Shown: one piece after another, positions 51,492 to 64,000 of the stretch
Layout: each line of letters opens with the position of its first letter
Numbering within the stretch: the first letter of the stretch is position 1
Assembly (NCBI RefSeq): GCF_001684335.1
Contig: NZ_LOIC01000072.1
Coordinates: 366,497-430,496, forward strand
DNA from: Photorhabdus namnaonensis
GTDB taxonomy: Bacteria; Pseudomonadota; Gammaproteobacteria; Enterobacterales; Enterobacteriaceae
Direction: 5' to 3'
DNA length: 64,000 bases
Translations under genes and position numbers: made by a program
The notes under the pieces: generated by a model
Databases searched by the model: none
Seen by the model: only the letters and a program-made list of their open reading frames with translations
What the model was told of the DNA's origin: nothing

Positions 51492-52346
51492 ATGTCAGAA
51501 GAAAGCCAACGTATTAAAAAGCCATCCTCAGGTTATGCAACAGATTATTTCTACGATGGAGCATGGCATAGAGCCGTCAAATTTGTTGAGGGCAGTGTTG
51601 AATTTTTTGATGTTTATGATGTTATCTTTGAGGGGATTACTTACCAGTCTCCACCGATCTTAGTTTCTGAGAATCTCATTGTTGTTCCCATAGCAAAAGA
51701 TGAAGTCGCCTGGAACAGTAAAATAGAAATATACGGTGCTATTGGCACTGGAGAAAGTGAAAAGATTTTTTCTGACGGTGATGCTGTCCGACCTTTTGCT
51801 GGTGAACTTGATGTTTCAAATCATCAGGAGCCTCTCGTTATTTTCGGCGGAGGCAATGTTAGTCGTTTTCCCAACTACACAGCCAGTGTCAATGGGGTTG
51901 AATATGGTGGTTTGATTATAGATCCAGAAAAGAATTCAATATCCTTATTGCGCCCCATTGAAGATGGAAAACTGATGGTATTTGGTAAAACTGAAACGGG
52001 TAAAAATGTCATTGTCTTTGAAATAGAAACTGAAGGTGAAAATAAACCGCTTAATGGATGGGTAGAGTTTCATGACGTAGCAACCTGTATTCTATTCAGA
52101 AGTGGCGATTTAACAGGATTCGCTAATAGCTATGAACTCCGATATGAAGGAACATCAACCCGCAATTATCGAGGTTTATCACCTACGCATATTCGCTACG
52201 AAAATATTGGCCATCATGTTAGAACTGAAGTTGAATTATGGGCTTACTGGCAAGATAAACCTGATGGTGTCTTGTTATTCAAAGGCCGGTACAACGGCTC
52301 TGCTGTAAAAAACAACAAACGTTGCTCTCTGGATGAAAAAAAATAA
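51492..52346 (+). CDS. Hypothetical beta-rich protein, 284 residues
   Basis: I do not recognise this protein. It is acidic, rich in Glu, Gly and aromatic residues, with alternating patterns suggesting beta strands, such as YDGAWHRAVKFVEGSVEFFD, LVIFGGGNVSRFPNYTASVN and RTEVELWAYWQDKPDGVLLF, and a basic-acidic tail. An upstream ATG (51438) would add a hydrophobic stretch but has no ribosome-binding site. ATG 51492 follows AGGTGATAAA closely, so I chose it. There is then no signal peptide. It lies in the same direction as the cip genes. Confidence 0.75.
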   Translation: MSEESQRIKKPSSGYATDYFYDGAWHRAVKFVEGSVEFFDVYDVIFEGITYQSPPILVSENLIVVPIAKDEVAWNSKIEIYGAIGTGESEKIFSDGDAVRPFAGELDVSNHQEPLVIFGGGNVSRFPNYTASVNGVEYGGLIIDPEKNSISLLRPIEDGKLMVFGKTETGKNVIVFEIETEGENKPLNGWVEFHDVATCILFRSGDLTGFANSYELRYEGTSTRNYRGLSPTHIRYENIGHHVRTEVELWAYWQDKPDGVLLFKGRYNGSAVKNNKRCSLDEKK

Positions 52347-52438
52347 GTGTAAAACGTGCGCGGCAAAATGCCGCGCCCTAAGCAAGGCAGAATATAACTC
52401 CACCCAACCTGCCGCATAAACCACACATTGACTTCAAA

Positions 52439-53641
52439 TCAACCAAAAATCGCCTTAAACCAACCACTCACTTTCATCACAATCAAATCCCAAATGCGAC
52501 TAAAAAAGCCACCTTCCTCCACCGCCTCTTTAACTACCAAAGGACGTTGTTCAATCACCTTATCCCCTAATTGGAAATTAATCACACCGACAACCTGATT
52601 TTTCATCAAAGGCGCTGTCAATGGCGTCTGATCTAACGTGTAACTGGCTTTCAAATTTTTTAGCTGCCCACGAGGAATGGTGATTGCCACATCTTTTTCC
52701 ACGCCAAGAGCAACATCTGAACGATCTCCATACCAAACCTTTTCTGAAACAAACGGTTCGTTAGCTTTAATGGGCGTCACTGTTTCATAAAAACGGAGTC
52801 CCCATGCAAGTAATTTTTCACTTTCGGCGAAACGAACCCGATCACCTGGCGCACCTAGCACAACAGAAATCAGCCGCATAGGTCCTTCTGTCGCTGAAGC
52901 AACCAGGTTATAACCCGCGCCGCTGGTATATCCTGTTTTCACACCATCAACATTCATATTCTTATTCGATAACAATCGGTTACGGTTAGGCTGTTGGATT
53001 TTATTAAAGGTGAATGTTTTCTCTTTATGCAAGGCATACTCATCAGGAACATCACGGATCATGGCCTGACTCAATATCGCCATATCACGCGCAGTACTGA
53101 ATTGGCCCTCAGCATCCAATCCATGAACCGTGCGAAAATGGGTGTTAGTCAACCCAAGTGCTTTTGCATAATTATTCATCAGACTAACAAATACATCCTG
53201 ACTACCCGCCACATAATCAGCTAAAGCAATGCTGGCATCATTGCCAGACTGAATAACAACGCCACGATTCAAATCGATTACTTTTACCCTATCACCGGGT
53301 TTAAGAAACATGAGAGAAGAACCTTTCAATATGGGATTACCCGTCGCCCAAGCATCCTTTCCCACAGTAACGATATCTTCCGGCGTGATTTTTCCCGCTT
53401 TTATCGCCTGACCGACAACATAACTGGTCATAATTTTTGTCAGACTGGCTGGATCGAGCCGCTCATCGGGATTACCCGCCGCCAAAATTTTACCGCTGTT
53501 ATAATCCATTAACACATAAGCTCTAGCGTCCACTGGTGGAACGACAGGTTCATCCGATGCATAAACACTGGCACCTACCATTGATGCTACTGTCAGCACC
53601 GCAATAACACATTTCATCGTCATCGCCAGACTTTTCTTCAT
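52439..53641 (-). CDS. dacC: D-alanyl-D-alanine carboxypeptidase, PBP5/6 family
   Basis: Low-molecular-weight penicillin-binding protein that trims the terminal D-Ala of peptidoglycan pentapeptides in the periplasm. The 400-residue precursor has a signal peptide (about 1-28, ending SVYA). The active site SxxK is in [13 protein letters not shown], SxN in [16 protein letters not shown] and KTG in [16 protein letters not shown]-terminal domain and amphipathic membrane-anchoring helix ([19 protein letters not shown]) complete it. dacC rather than dacA is favoured by the divergent gstB neighbour, as in E. coli. Confidence 0.92.
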   Translation of the reverse strand: MKKSLAMTMKCVIAVLTVASMVGASVYASDEPVVPPVDARAYVLMDYNSGKILAAGNPDERLDPASLTKIMTSYVVGQAIKAGKITPEDIVTVGKDAWATGNPILKGSSLMFLKPGDRVKVIDLNRGVVIQSGNDASIALADYVAGSQDVFVSLMNNYAKALGLTNTHFRTVHGLDAEGQFSTARDMAILSQAMIRDVPDEYALHKEKTFTFNKIQQPNRNRLLSNKNMNVDGVKTGYTSGAGYNLVASATEGPMRLISVVLGAPGDRVRFAESEKLLAWGLRFYETVTPIKANEPFVSEKVWYGDRSDVALGVEKDVAITIPRGQLKNLKASYTLDQTPLTAPLMKNQVVGVINFQLGDKVIEQRPLVVKEAVEEGGFFSRIWDLIVMKVSGWFKAIFG

Positions 53642-53825
53642 TATTGTTCCCCTCTACTTAATAAGAAAAAATGTCAAATTCTTATTAATATAAAATGTTG
53701 TACGACAATAAACCAACATAAACAGTGTAAAGATTGTGCTGATCACTGGTTTTCATTTAATCTAATAAAGCGTTATTGGTAGTAAACAACAGACTTTATT
53801 ATTATCCCAATTCAAGGAGAAGCCC

Positions 53826-54446
53826 ATGCTGACCATTTGGGGCCGTAAAAACTCTTCCAATGTAAAAAAAGTGCTCTGGTGTCTGAAAGAACTCGATGTG
53901 CCGTATAATCAGGTAGATATTGGTGGTAAATTTGGCAAACTGGACGACCCGCAATATCTGAAAATGAATCCGAATGGGCAAATCCCCTGTTTGCAAGAAG
54001 ATAATTTTGTCCTGTGGGAATCTAATGCAATCGTTCGTTATCTTGCAGCGAAATTTGGTAAAGATATGCTTTATCCGCAAGATCTACAGGAAAGGGCAAA
54101 TGCAGATAAATGGATGGATTGGGTTGGTTCACATCTGTTTCCTCATATCAAACAACTCGTGATAGGTTTCGTTCGTACACCGGAAGCAGAGCGGGATCAA
54201 AAACAAATAGAACAAACTCTGACTGAAATCGAAAAACTGATGAAAGTGCTCGATAACACCCTGGCAGAACAGAAATATCTTTCTGGCGATAAATTTGGTA
54301 TGGCTGATATTGCATTAGGACCCATGATTTATCCTTGGCTTAACATCCCAATCAAACGTCCATCTCTGCCAAATATTGAACGCTGGTATCAATTAATGGC
54401 AGAAAGACCAGCGTTCAAAGAAATTGTCATGATTGAATTAAGTTGA
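53826..54446 (+). CDS. gstB: Glutathione S-transferase GstB-type
   Basis: Cytosolic glutathione transferase. The 206-residue protein has an N-terminal thioredoxin-like domain with MLTIWGRKNSSNVKKVLWCL and the glutathione-binding MNPNGQIPCLQEDNFVLWES segment with Glu-Ser. It has a C-terminal all-helical domain with KFGMADIALGPMIYPWLNIP. It resembles E. coli GstB (YliJ), which breaks down bromoacetate in vitro, and keeps the same place beside dacC. The native substrate is unknown. Confidence 0.88.
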   Translation: MLTIWGRKNSSNVKKVLWCLKELDVPYNQVDIGGKFGKLDDPQYLKMNPNGQIPCLQEDNFVLWESNAIVRYLAAKFGKDMLYPQDLQERANADKWMDWVGSHLFPHIKQLVIGFVRTPEAERDQKQIEQTLTEIEKLMKVLDNTLAEQKYLSGDKFGMADIALGPMIYPWLNIPIKRPSLPNIERWYQLMAERPAFKEIVMIELS

Positions 54447-54452
54447 GAAAAA

Positions 54453-55280
54453 TCAGCTCATTGGCATCCATTTAGGATCGGGATATTGATACTTAAATCC
54501 TAACTCCTGGCAAATACGGCTGCCATCAACAATTCTGCTACGCACCTGAGTTTCTTCTCTAGAAAACTCAGGTGGAACTAAATCAAGCTGATTACTGGCC
54601 TTAGGATAAAATTCAGCTTTGGTTGGGTGAACAGGCGCACATAAATTATAAACATACCCACCATCACTCCTCTGAACTAATAAGTTAATGGCTGAAATCA
54701 CATCATCCTGATGAACTAAATTGACCGGCTGATTCCCCCCTTTAACTGCCTTTTTGCCCGCCAGAAAACGCCCGGCATGACGACCATTGCCTACTAAACC
54801 AGCTAAACGCAAAATATCAACGGAAATATTTGGCAGTTTGTGTAACCAATTCTCTAATTCAACCAATGCTTGAGCGGAAGATGTTTCAGGGCAAAAAGGC
54901 GAATCTTCATTGAGATTACCCGCAACAAAGCCATAAACAGAAGTAGAACTGGTGAAAATAATCCTTGGCACAGAGTATGAGAGAGCCGTATCAACAATTA
55001 ACTGAACTGCCTTAACATAGTTATAACTGCCCCCCGCAGTGTGACTTGCCGGTAAAGTGATGATCATCACATCGGCTACCATCAGTTGCTCTAAATCATC
55101 AAGAGCACAATTGATCTGAGGTTCCAGTTGTAACAAATAACATTCGATACCAGACATACGTGCTGCCTCTACACCATCTGGCGTCGTTTTACTGCCAACA
55201 ACTTGCATACCACTGCGACTCAATGCCTTGGCTAATGGCATCCCCAACCACCCCAGACCGATAATGGAAACTTTTTTCAT
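54453..55280 (-). CDS. yeeZ: NAD(P)-binding epimerase-like protein YeeZ
   Basis: Short-chain dehydrogenase/epimerase-fold protein of unknown substrate. The 275-residue product has the Rossmann motif ISIIGLGWLGMPLA-like at the N terminus (here VSIIGLGWLGMPLAKAL), the strand TSSTSVYG in the active-site position, but no canonical YxxxK. GTG codons at 55281-55286 extend the frame; ATG 55280 follows AGGAG at 5 nt. It is the neighbour upstream of the his operon, divergent from it, as in E. coli. Confidence 0.9.
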   Translation of the reverse strand: MKKVSIIGLGWLGMPLAKALSRSGMQVVGSKTTPDGVEAARMSGIECYLLQLEPQINCALDDLEQLMVADVMIITLPASHTAGGSYNYVKAVQLIVDTALSYSVPRIIFTSSTSVYGFVAGNLNEDSPFCPETSSAQALVELENWLHKLPNISVDILRLAGLVGNGRHAGRFLAGKKAVKGGNQPVNLVHQDDVISAINLLVQRSDGGYVYNLCAPVHPTKAEFYPKASNQLDLVPPEFSREETQVRSRIVDGSRICQELGFKYQYPDPKWMPMS

Positions 55281-55564
55281 CACCACTCCTTATATGCCTG
55301 ATATTATTTTGATTATGCAAATAATTCGAACATTAAGCCACTGTTATTATTGGTCCTGTATCTCTCTCATAGAAAACAATATTTCGAATAAAAACAAAAC
55401 ATTATTACAATATAAATTGATTGTTAAAAAAATAGATTGCTTTTAGGTCGTCAAATCGTATAGGTTGAATGGCGAGCAAAAAATTTAACCTCTGCTGGTC
55501 AATGAATAAAAACAGCCGGCAGCAAACAGTCGCCAATAGCAATAATAAATAAAGAGAAACCATT

Positions 55565-55612
55565 ATGATCCGCATTCAATTTAACCATTACCACCATCAT
55601 CATCCTGATTAG
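55565..55612 (+). CDS. hisL: his operon leader peptide
   Basis: A 15-residue peptide, MIRIQFNHYHHHHPD, with five histidines, one of the codon runs used to sense histidyl-tRNA. It compares with the E. coli leader MTRVQFKHHHHHHHPD. AGAGAAACC precedes the ATG. Too short to appear among long frames. Confidence 0.95.
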   Translation: MIRIQFNHYHHHHPD

Positions 55613-55631
55613 TCTTTCAGGCGGTTGTGTG

Positions 55632-55710
55632 CCGGAAGACGTTTAGCGGGTCTTCCGGTGGCATGAATGCGATGAAAACCCTCGGAAGAATCCTTCCGAG
55701 GGTTTTTTTT
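55632..55710 (+). promoter_or_regulatory. his attenuator: pause/antiterminator stem and terminator
   Basis: A stem of CCGGAAGAC (55632-55640) with GTCTTCCGG (55650-55658) precedes an intrinsic terminator of ACCCTCGGAAG (55678-55688) with CTTCCGAGGGT (55693-55703) and a run of eight T. The two stems share GGAAG/CTTCC sequences, so they can re-pair as alternatives, as in classical his attenuation. Confidence 0.92.
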
Positions 55711-55738
55711 ATGTTTACGATTTTAAGTGGGGATAAAA

Positions 55739-56638
55739 ATGTTAGATAAATCACGTTTACGTATCGCAATGCAGAAATCAGGCCGATTAAGCGAAGATTC
55801 ACGAAAATTACTGGCTCGCTGTGGTATTAAAATCAATCTGCAACAACAGCGCCTAATTGCATTCGCAGAGAATATGCCAATTGATATCTTGCGAGTACGT
55901 GATGACGATATTCCAGGGCTGGTTATGGACGGCGTTGTCGATCTGGGTATTATCGGTGAAAACGTGCTGGAAGAAGAGCTATTAAACCGCCGCGCTCAAG
56001 GAGAAGATCCACGTTATTTCACTTTACGCCGCCTTGATTTCGGCACCTGCCGCCTTTCATTGGCCGCGCCTCTAGACTACAACTATACCGGCGTCGAGTG
56101 TTTACAAAATGCCCGTATCGCAACCTCTTACCCTCACCTGCTAAAACGTTATCTCGATCAGAAAAAAATCCACTTTAAATCCTGTCTGCTAAATGGCTCA
56201 GTTGAAGTTGCCCCGCGCGCCGGGTTAGCAGACGCTATCTGCGATCTGGTTTCAACTGGCGCGACACTGGAAGCGAATGGCCTGCGGGAAGTAGAAATCA
56301 TCTACCGTTCCAAAGCCTGCCTTATTCAACGTGATGGTGAAATGCCTGCCGATAAACAGCAATTGATTGAGAAACTGTTGACCCGCATTCAAGGGGTGAT
56401 TCAGGCCCGTGAATCCAAATACATCATGTTGCACGCACCAAGTGCAAAACTGGAAGAAGTAATTGCCCTGCTACCAGGGGTAGAACGACCAACGATTCTA
56501 CCGCTGGCGGGGGATCAGAACCGCGTTGCCATGCACATGGTAAGCAGTGAAACACTATTTTGGGAAACGATGGAGAAACTTAAATCCCTTGGCGCCAGCT
56601 CCATTTTAGTATTGCCAATTGAAAAGATGATGGAGTAA
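55739..56638 (+). CDS. hisG: ATP phosphoribosyltransferase
   Basis: First committed step of histidine synthesis: ATP and PRPP to phosphoribosyl-ATP, feedback-inhibited by histidine. The 299-residue long-form enzyme starts [20 protein letters not shown] as in E. coli. It carries the PRPP-binding [14 protein letters not shown] and the C-terminal regulatory ACT-like domain (about 225-299). A GTG at 55727 extends the frame, but ATG 55739 follows GTGGGGAT and gives the exact family length. First structural gene after the attenuator. Confidence 0.97.
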   Translation: MLDKSRLRIAMQKSGRLSEDSRKLLARCGIKINLQQQRLIAFAENMPIDILRVRDDDIPGLVMDGVVDLGIIGENVLEEELLNRRAQGEDPRYFTLRRLDFGTCRLSLAAPLDYNYTGVECLQNARIATSYPHLLKRYLDQKKIHFKSCLLNGSVEVAPRAGLADAICDLVSTGATLEANGLREVEIIYRSKACLIQRDGEMPADKQQLIEKLLTRIQGVIQARESKYIMLHAPSAKLEEVIALLPGVERPTILPLAGDQNRVAMHMVSSETLFWETMEKLKSLGASSILVLPIEKMME

Positions 56639-56644
56639 ACGAAA

Positions 56645-59066
<2,422 letters not shown>

Positions 59067-59067
<1 letters not shown>

Positions 59068-60133
59068 TGAACCAGAAACTCCTTTTTATTGATCGGGATG
59101 GTACGCTGATCACTGAGCCGCCAACAGATTTTCAAGTTGATCGTCTGGATAAACTGGCACTGGAAACCGGGGTTATTCCCGCGCTGCTTACCCTGCAAAA
59201 ATCAGGGTTCAGGCTGATTATGATCACCAATCAGGATGGTCTTGGCACAGACAGTTTCCCATTAGAACAGTTTGAACCGCCACATAACCTGATGATGCAG
59301 ATTTTCAGTTCTCAAGGCATCCATTTTGATGAAGTTTTAATCTGCCCTCACAAACCAGAAGAGCATTGTCATTGCCGTAAGCCAGAAATCAAACTCGTGG
59401 AAAAATATCTGGCAGAAGGCTTGATGGATACCGCTAACAGCTATGTAATCGGCGATCGAGAAACCGATCTGCGACTGGCAAAAAATATGGGCATTCAGGG
59501 ATTACGCTATCATCCGAAAAACCTTGGCTGGTCCACCATCAGTGAACAACTAACCCGTCAAGATCGTTACGCTCACATTCAACGTGTCACTAAAGAGACA
59601 TCCATCAACATTGACGTTTGGCTTGATCGTGAAAGCGGCAGCGATATCAATACCGGCGTCGGGTTCTTTGACCATATGTTAGATCAGATTGCCACCCACG
59701 GTGGTTTCCGCATGCATGTTCAGGTTAACGGCGATCTCTGTATTGATGATCACCATACCGTTGAGGATACCGGTCTGGCATTGGGAGAAGCATTGAAGCT
59801 GGCTTTAGGAGATAAACGAGGCATCTGCCGCTTTGGTTTTGTGTTGCCAATGGATGAATGCCTTGCCCGCTGTGCTCTCGATATTTCCGGTCGCCCTCAT
59901 CTGGAATATAAAGCTGAATTCAAACACCAACGAGTGGGTGATCTGAGTACTGAAATGATTGAACACTTCTTTCGTTCACTCTCTTATGCAATGGCCTGTA
60001 CACTGCATCTGAAAACGAAAGGCAGCAATGATCATCACAGAGCAGAAAGCCTGTTTAAAGCCTTTGGCCGAACACTACGTCAGGCGATTCGGGTAGAAGG
60101 CGATACATTGCCTAGTTCCAAAGGGGTTCTGTG

Positions 60134-60134
<1 letters not shown>
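59067..60134 (+). CDS. hisB: Bifunctional histidinol-phosphatase / imidazoleglycerol-phosphate dehydratase
   Basis: Two-domain enzyme of enterobacteria. The N-terminal HAD phosphatase (about 1-165) has the nucleophile motif [21 protein letters not shown], a zinc-binding [15 protein letters not shown] and [13 protein letters not shown]. The C-terminal dehydratase (about 168-355) has [42 protein letters not shown] and [13 protein letters not shown]. It overlaps hisC by one base and hisH by one base. Confidence 0.98.
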
Positions 60135-62233
<2,099 letters not shown>

Positions 62234-62240
<7 letters not shown>

Positions 62241-62839
62241 CCGCACAACAAATCGAAAAACTAGATTGGGAAAAAGTCGCCTATATGATGCCGGTTATTG
62301 TGCAACATGCTATATCCGGCGATGTCCTAATGATGGGCTATATGAATAAAGAAGCCCTGAATATCACTATCAATTCAGGCAAAATTACTTTCTTTTCCCG
62401 TAGTAAACAACGTTTGTGGACCAAAGGTGAAAGTTCCGGCCACTTTCTTAATTTGGTCAATATCTATCCTGATTGTGACAATGATACCCTGTTGGCACTC
62501 GCAGACCCAATCGGCCCTACCTGCCACTTTGGTACACACAGTTGCTTTGCTCCGGCACAAACTGAATGGGGATTTCTCTATCAGCTTGAAAAATTGCTGG
62601 CAAGTCGCAAAACAGCCGACCCTGACCACTCATACACCGCAAAATTATATGCCAGCGGTACGAAACGAATCGCTCAGAAAGTGGGTGAAGAAGGAGTAGA
62701 AACTGCTTTAGCAGCGGTAGCTAATAACAGAGAAGAGCTAACAAATGAAGCAGCCGACCTGATGTATCACCTGATAGTTTTATTACAAGATCAAAATTTA
62801 GATCTTAGTTGCGTCATTCGCCGACTACGGGAAAGATGA
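62234..62839 (+). CDS. hisI: Bifunctional phosphoribosyl-AMP cyclohydrolase / phosphoribosyl-ATP pyrophosphatase
   Basis: HisI-HisE fusion performing steps two and three of the pathway. The 201-residue protein has the N-terminal cyclohydrolase ([52 protein letters not shown] with metal-binding Cys and His). The C-terminal pyrophosphatase carries [19 protein letters not shown] and [20 protein letters not shown]. The start is TTG, 8 nt after GGAG, giving [14 protein letters not shown] as in E. coli. Last gene of the operon. Confidence 0.97.
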
Positions 62840-62937
62840 GCCAGAGGCCAGGTTAATTTCAGGTTTTTATCCCGTCAATACAATTTATTTTCCACTAACA
62901 CCAGCTTCACCATTGAAAAACAACTTCATCCCAAAAT

Positions 62938-62957
62938 AGCCGATTTGCGAATCGGCT
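62938..62957 (+). terminator. Hairpin after the his operon
   Basis: Arms AGCCGATT and AATCGGCT around TGCG, about 100 nt after hisI. The following GTTACTTTC is only weakly T-rich. Probable operon terminator. Confidence 0.6.
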
Positions 62958-63513
62958 GTTACTTTCAGACACAGCCCATTAATAGGCTTGTGGGGAGACA
63001 ATTAATTCCGCATTAAATAAAAAAATAGGTATTTGGCCGAATGGTTTTTTAAAATTTATATGATTTCATTTAAATACAACCTTCTCAGTAAGAAAAGGTT
63101 TCATTCAAATAGGATTTGAGTTACTAACCTGAATTCTGGATAAATTATTGAACTAAGTACCTGTTTTATGATCAAAAGTTTCACCGCCAAAAACCGATCT
63201 TATTTAAAAAATAGATTTGTATGGTATTGGTGCGAAATGGCACGAGAATCACATCGAAAGTGGTGTATATGCGGATTACCACCTGCATGATGGAAATACA
63301 AATACCTTTAATGATAAAAAATAAACCTACTCTGTTAATTTAGATAAACGTTTTGCAATTTCCCAGTACAATAATCTGCTTTTGTTCGTCGAAGTACTAT
63401 ATTAAAGATAAAACCATTCAGATCAATCGTAATGAACTTTACATTTATTACAGCAAAGAATTAGATGCGATTAACCGGCTAAAATATTAACTCAATATCA
63501 AGAGATAAATAAG
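62958..63513. other. Region with gene fragments
   Basis: No intact gene. At about 63222-63324 one frame reads YGIGAKWHENHIESGVYADY and continues about 14 codons to a stop. A second reads KTIQINRNELYIYYSKELDA and then a stop near 63490. Both look protein-like and lack starts, suggesting a decayed gene. I could not assign the family. Confidence 0.3.
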
Positions 63514-63731
63514 ATGAATAATAAGTATAAATTAATTTTTTTGGCGATTGGCAGTGCTCTATTGACCGGATGTGCCATTCAATCCAGTCATGATAAAGCG
63601 GATACTGTCGATGTTCGTGTCCTGGCGATGAATGACTTTCATGGCGCACTGAAAGCACCGGGGCCCAACAAGCCAGGTGGCATTGAACAGATGTCCACGC
63701 TAATCAAGAAATTGAAGAAAGAACAACGTGA
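63514..63731 (+). pseudogene. Lipoprotein 5'-nucleotidase-like gene, cut by an insertion
   Basis: The N terminus of a metallophosphatase-type 5'-nucleotidase (UshA-related) with a lipoprotein signal peptide: MNNKYKLIFLAIGSALLTGC has the lipobox Leu-Thr-Gly-Cys at about 17-20. The first metal-binding motif of the family follows as VRVLAMNDFHGALKAPGPNK, then GGIEQMSTLIKKLKKEQ. The family continues with a GD motif and several hundred more residues, but here the frame enters the end of an IS200/IS605-type element and stops at 63745-63747. The remainder, if present, lies beyond the right edge. Confidence 0.75.
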
Positions 63732-63769
63732 CTGCTCCCCGCCGTAAAAACGGCGAGGCTTCCCACTTC
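63732..63769 (-). mobile_element. Right-end hairpin of an IS200/IS605-type element
   Basis: CGCCGT and ACGGCG pair around AAAA at 63740-63755, immediately after the tnpB stop in its reading direction. A subterminal hairpin at this place is typical of IS200/IS605 right ends and of the scaffold of TnpB-associated omega RNA. The exact junction is not determined from this one copy. Confidence 0.65.
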
Positions 63770-64000
63770 TCAGGCCGCCACCGTCTTTATGACGGATTTA
63801 CGCTGGCCTCCGTGGGCAGAGACGACGAGTCCCGCCGCCTGTAATTCTGTTATGCCCTTGCGCTCGATGTTGAGCGCCGCATTGATATCGCGGTCATGTT
63901 CGACTCGACAGAAAGGACATGGCCAGCTCCGCTTATGCAGCGGCAGTTCTGGCATTTTGTAACCGCAACAGTGACAGGTTTTCGAACTGGCGAACCACTG
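63770..64000 (-). CDS. tnpB: TnpB, IS200/IS605-family RNA-guided nuclease (partial)
   Basis: C-terminal 76 codons of a TnpB/OrfB protein; the gene continues beyond position 64000. Visible are the zinc-finger cysteines in FASSKTCHCCGYKMPE and SWPCPFCRVEHD, and the last RuvC motif in EHDRDINAALNIERKG, ending with a basic tail. TnpB proteins of this family are RNA-guided DNA nucleases that help the element persist. The strand is opposite to the nucleotidase gene it interrupts. No tnpA is in view. Confidence 0.88.
   Translation of the reverse strand, partial: QWFASSKTCHCCGYKMPELPLHKRSWPCPFCRVEHDRDINAALNIERKGITELQAAGLVVSAHGGQRKSVIKTVAA

Overview
The window reads as a chromosomal segment of an enterobacterium of the Photorhabdus type (Morganellaceae, insect pathogen and nematode symbiont). 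Most housekeeping genes match E. coli gene by gene. The strongest genus marker is a gene at 49263-49577 whose product I recognise as CipA, the methionine-rich crystalline inclusion protein of Photorhabdus. Intergenic DNA is AT-rich, and two full 127-bp ERIC elements are present.

Layout. 62-7338: ansB, ycaO and the anaerobic formate locus focA-pflB-pflA. 7339-16900 is an accessory block lying where E. coli runs from pflA towards serS. It holds a small unknown gene, an Rpn-type nuclease with a 14-unit EGRx repeat, a DUF4225-like protein with a small membrane partner facing an orphan Hcp (type VI secretion) gene, and three tandem copies of a multi-pass membrane protein separated by 1.2-1.6 kb homologous spacers. 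16988-45264 is core backbone. It carries serS, rarA, lolA, ftsK (with a LexA box) and lrp on the minus strand, then trxB-cydDC-aat-infA, clpAS, cspD, macAB, lysO, the arginine transporter artPJQM, rlmC, ybjN, a ybjC gene split by an ERIC element, grxA and ybjG.

46172-47470 is the serine transporter sdaC. 47547-52346 is a second accessory block: an unknown gene, cipA, a diverged methionine-poor cipA paralog and an unknown 284-residue protein, spaced by very AT-rich DNA. cipA and its paralog share an upstream element placed exactly 79 nt before both start codons, and a third copy of it stands without a gene. 52439-55280 carries dacC, gstB and yeeZ. 55565-62839 is the complete histidine operon hisLGDCBHAFI with its attenuator. 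The window ends in a lipoprotein 5'-nucleotidase-like gene cut by an IS200/IS605-type element whose partial TnpB runs off the edge.

The core genes cover mixed-acid fermentation, cell division and chromosome segregation, cytochrome bd assembly, N-end-rule proteolysis (aat, clpS, clpA), arginine uptake and histidine synthesis. The accessory blocks carry the genus-specific material. I found no tRNA, rRNA, CRISPR array or prophage; the serW tRNA that sits between infA and clpA in E. coli is absent here.
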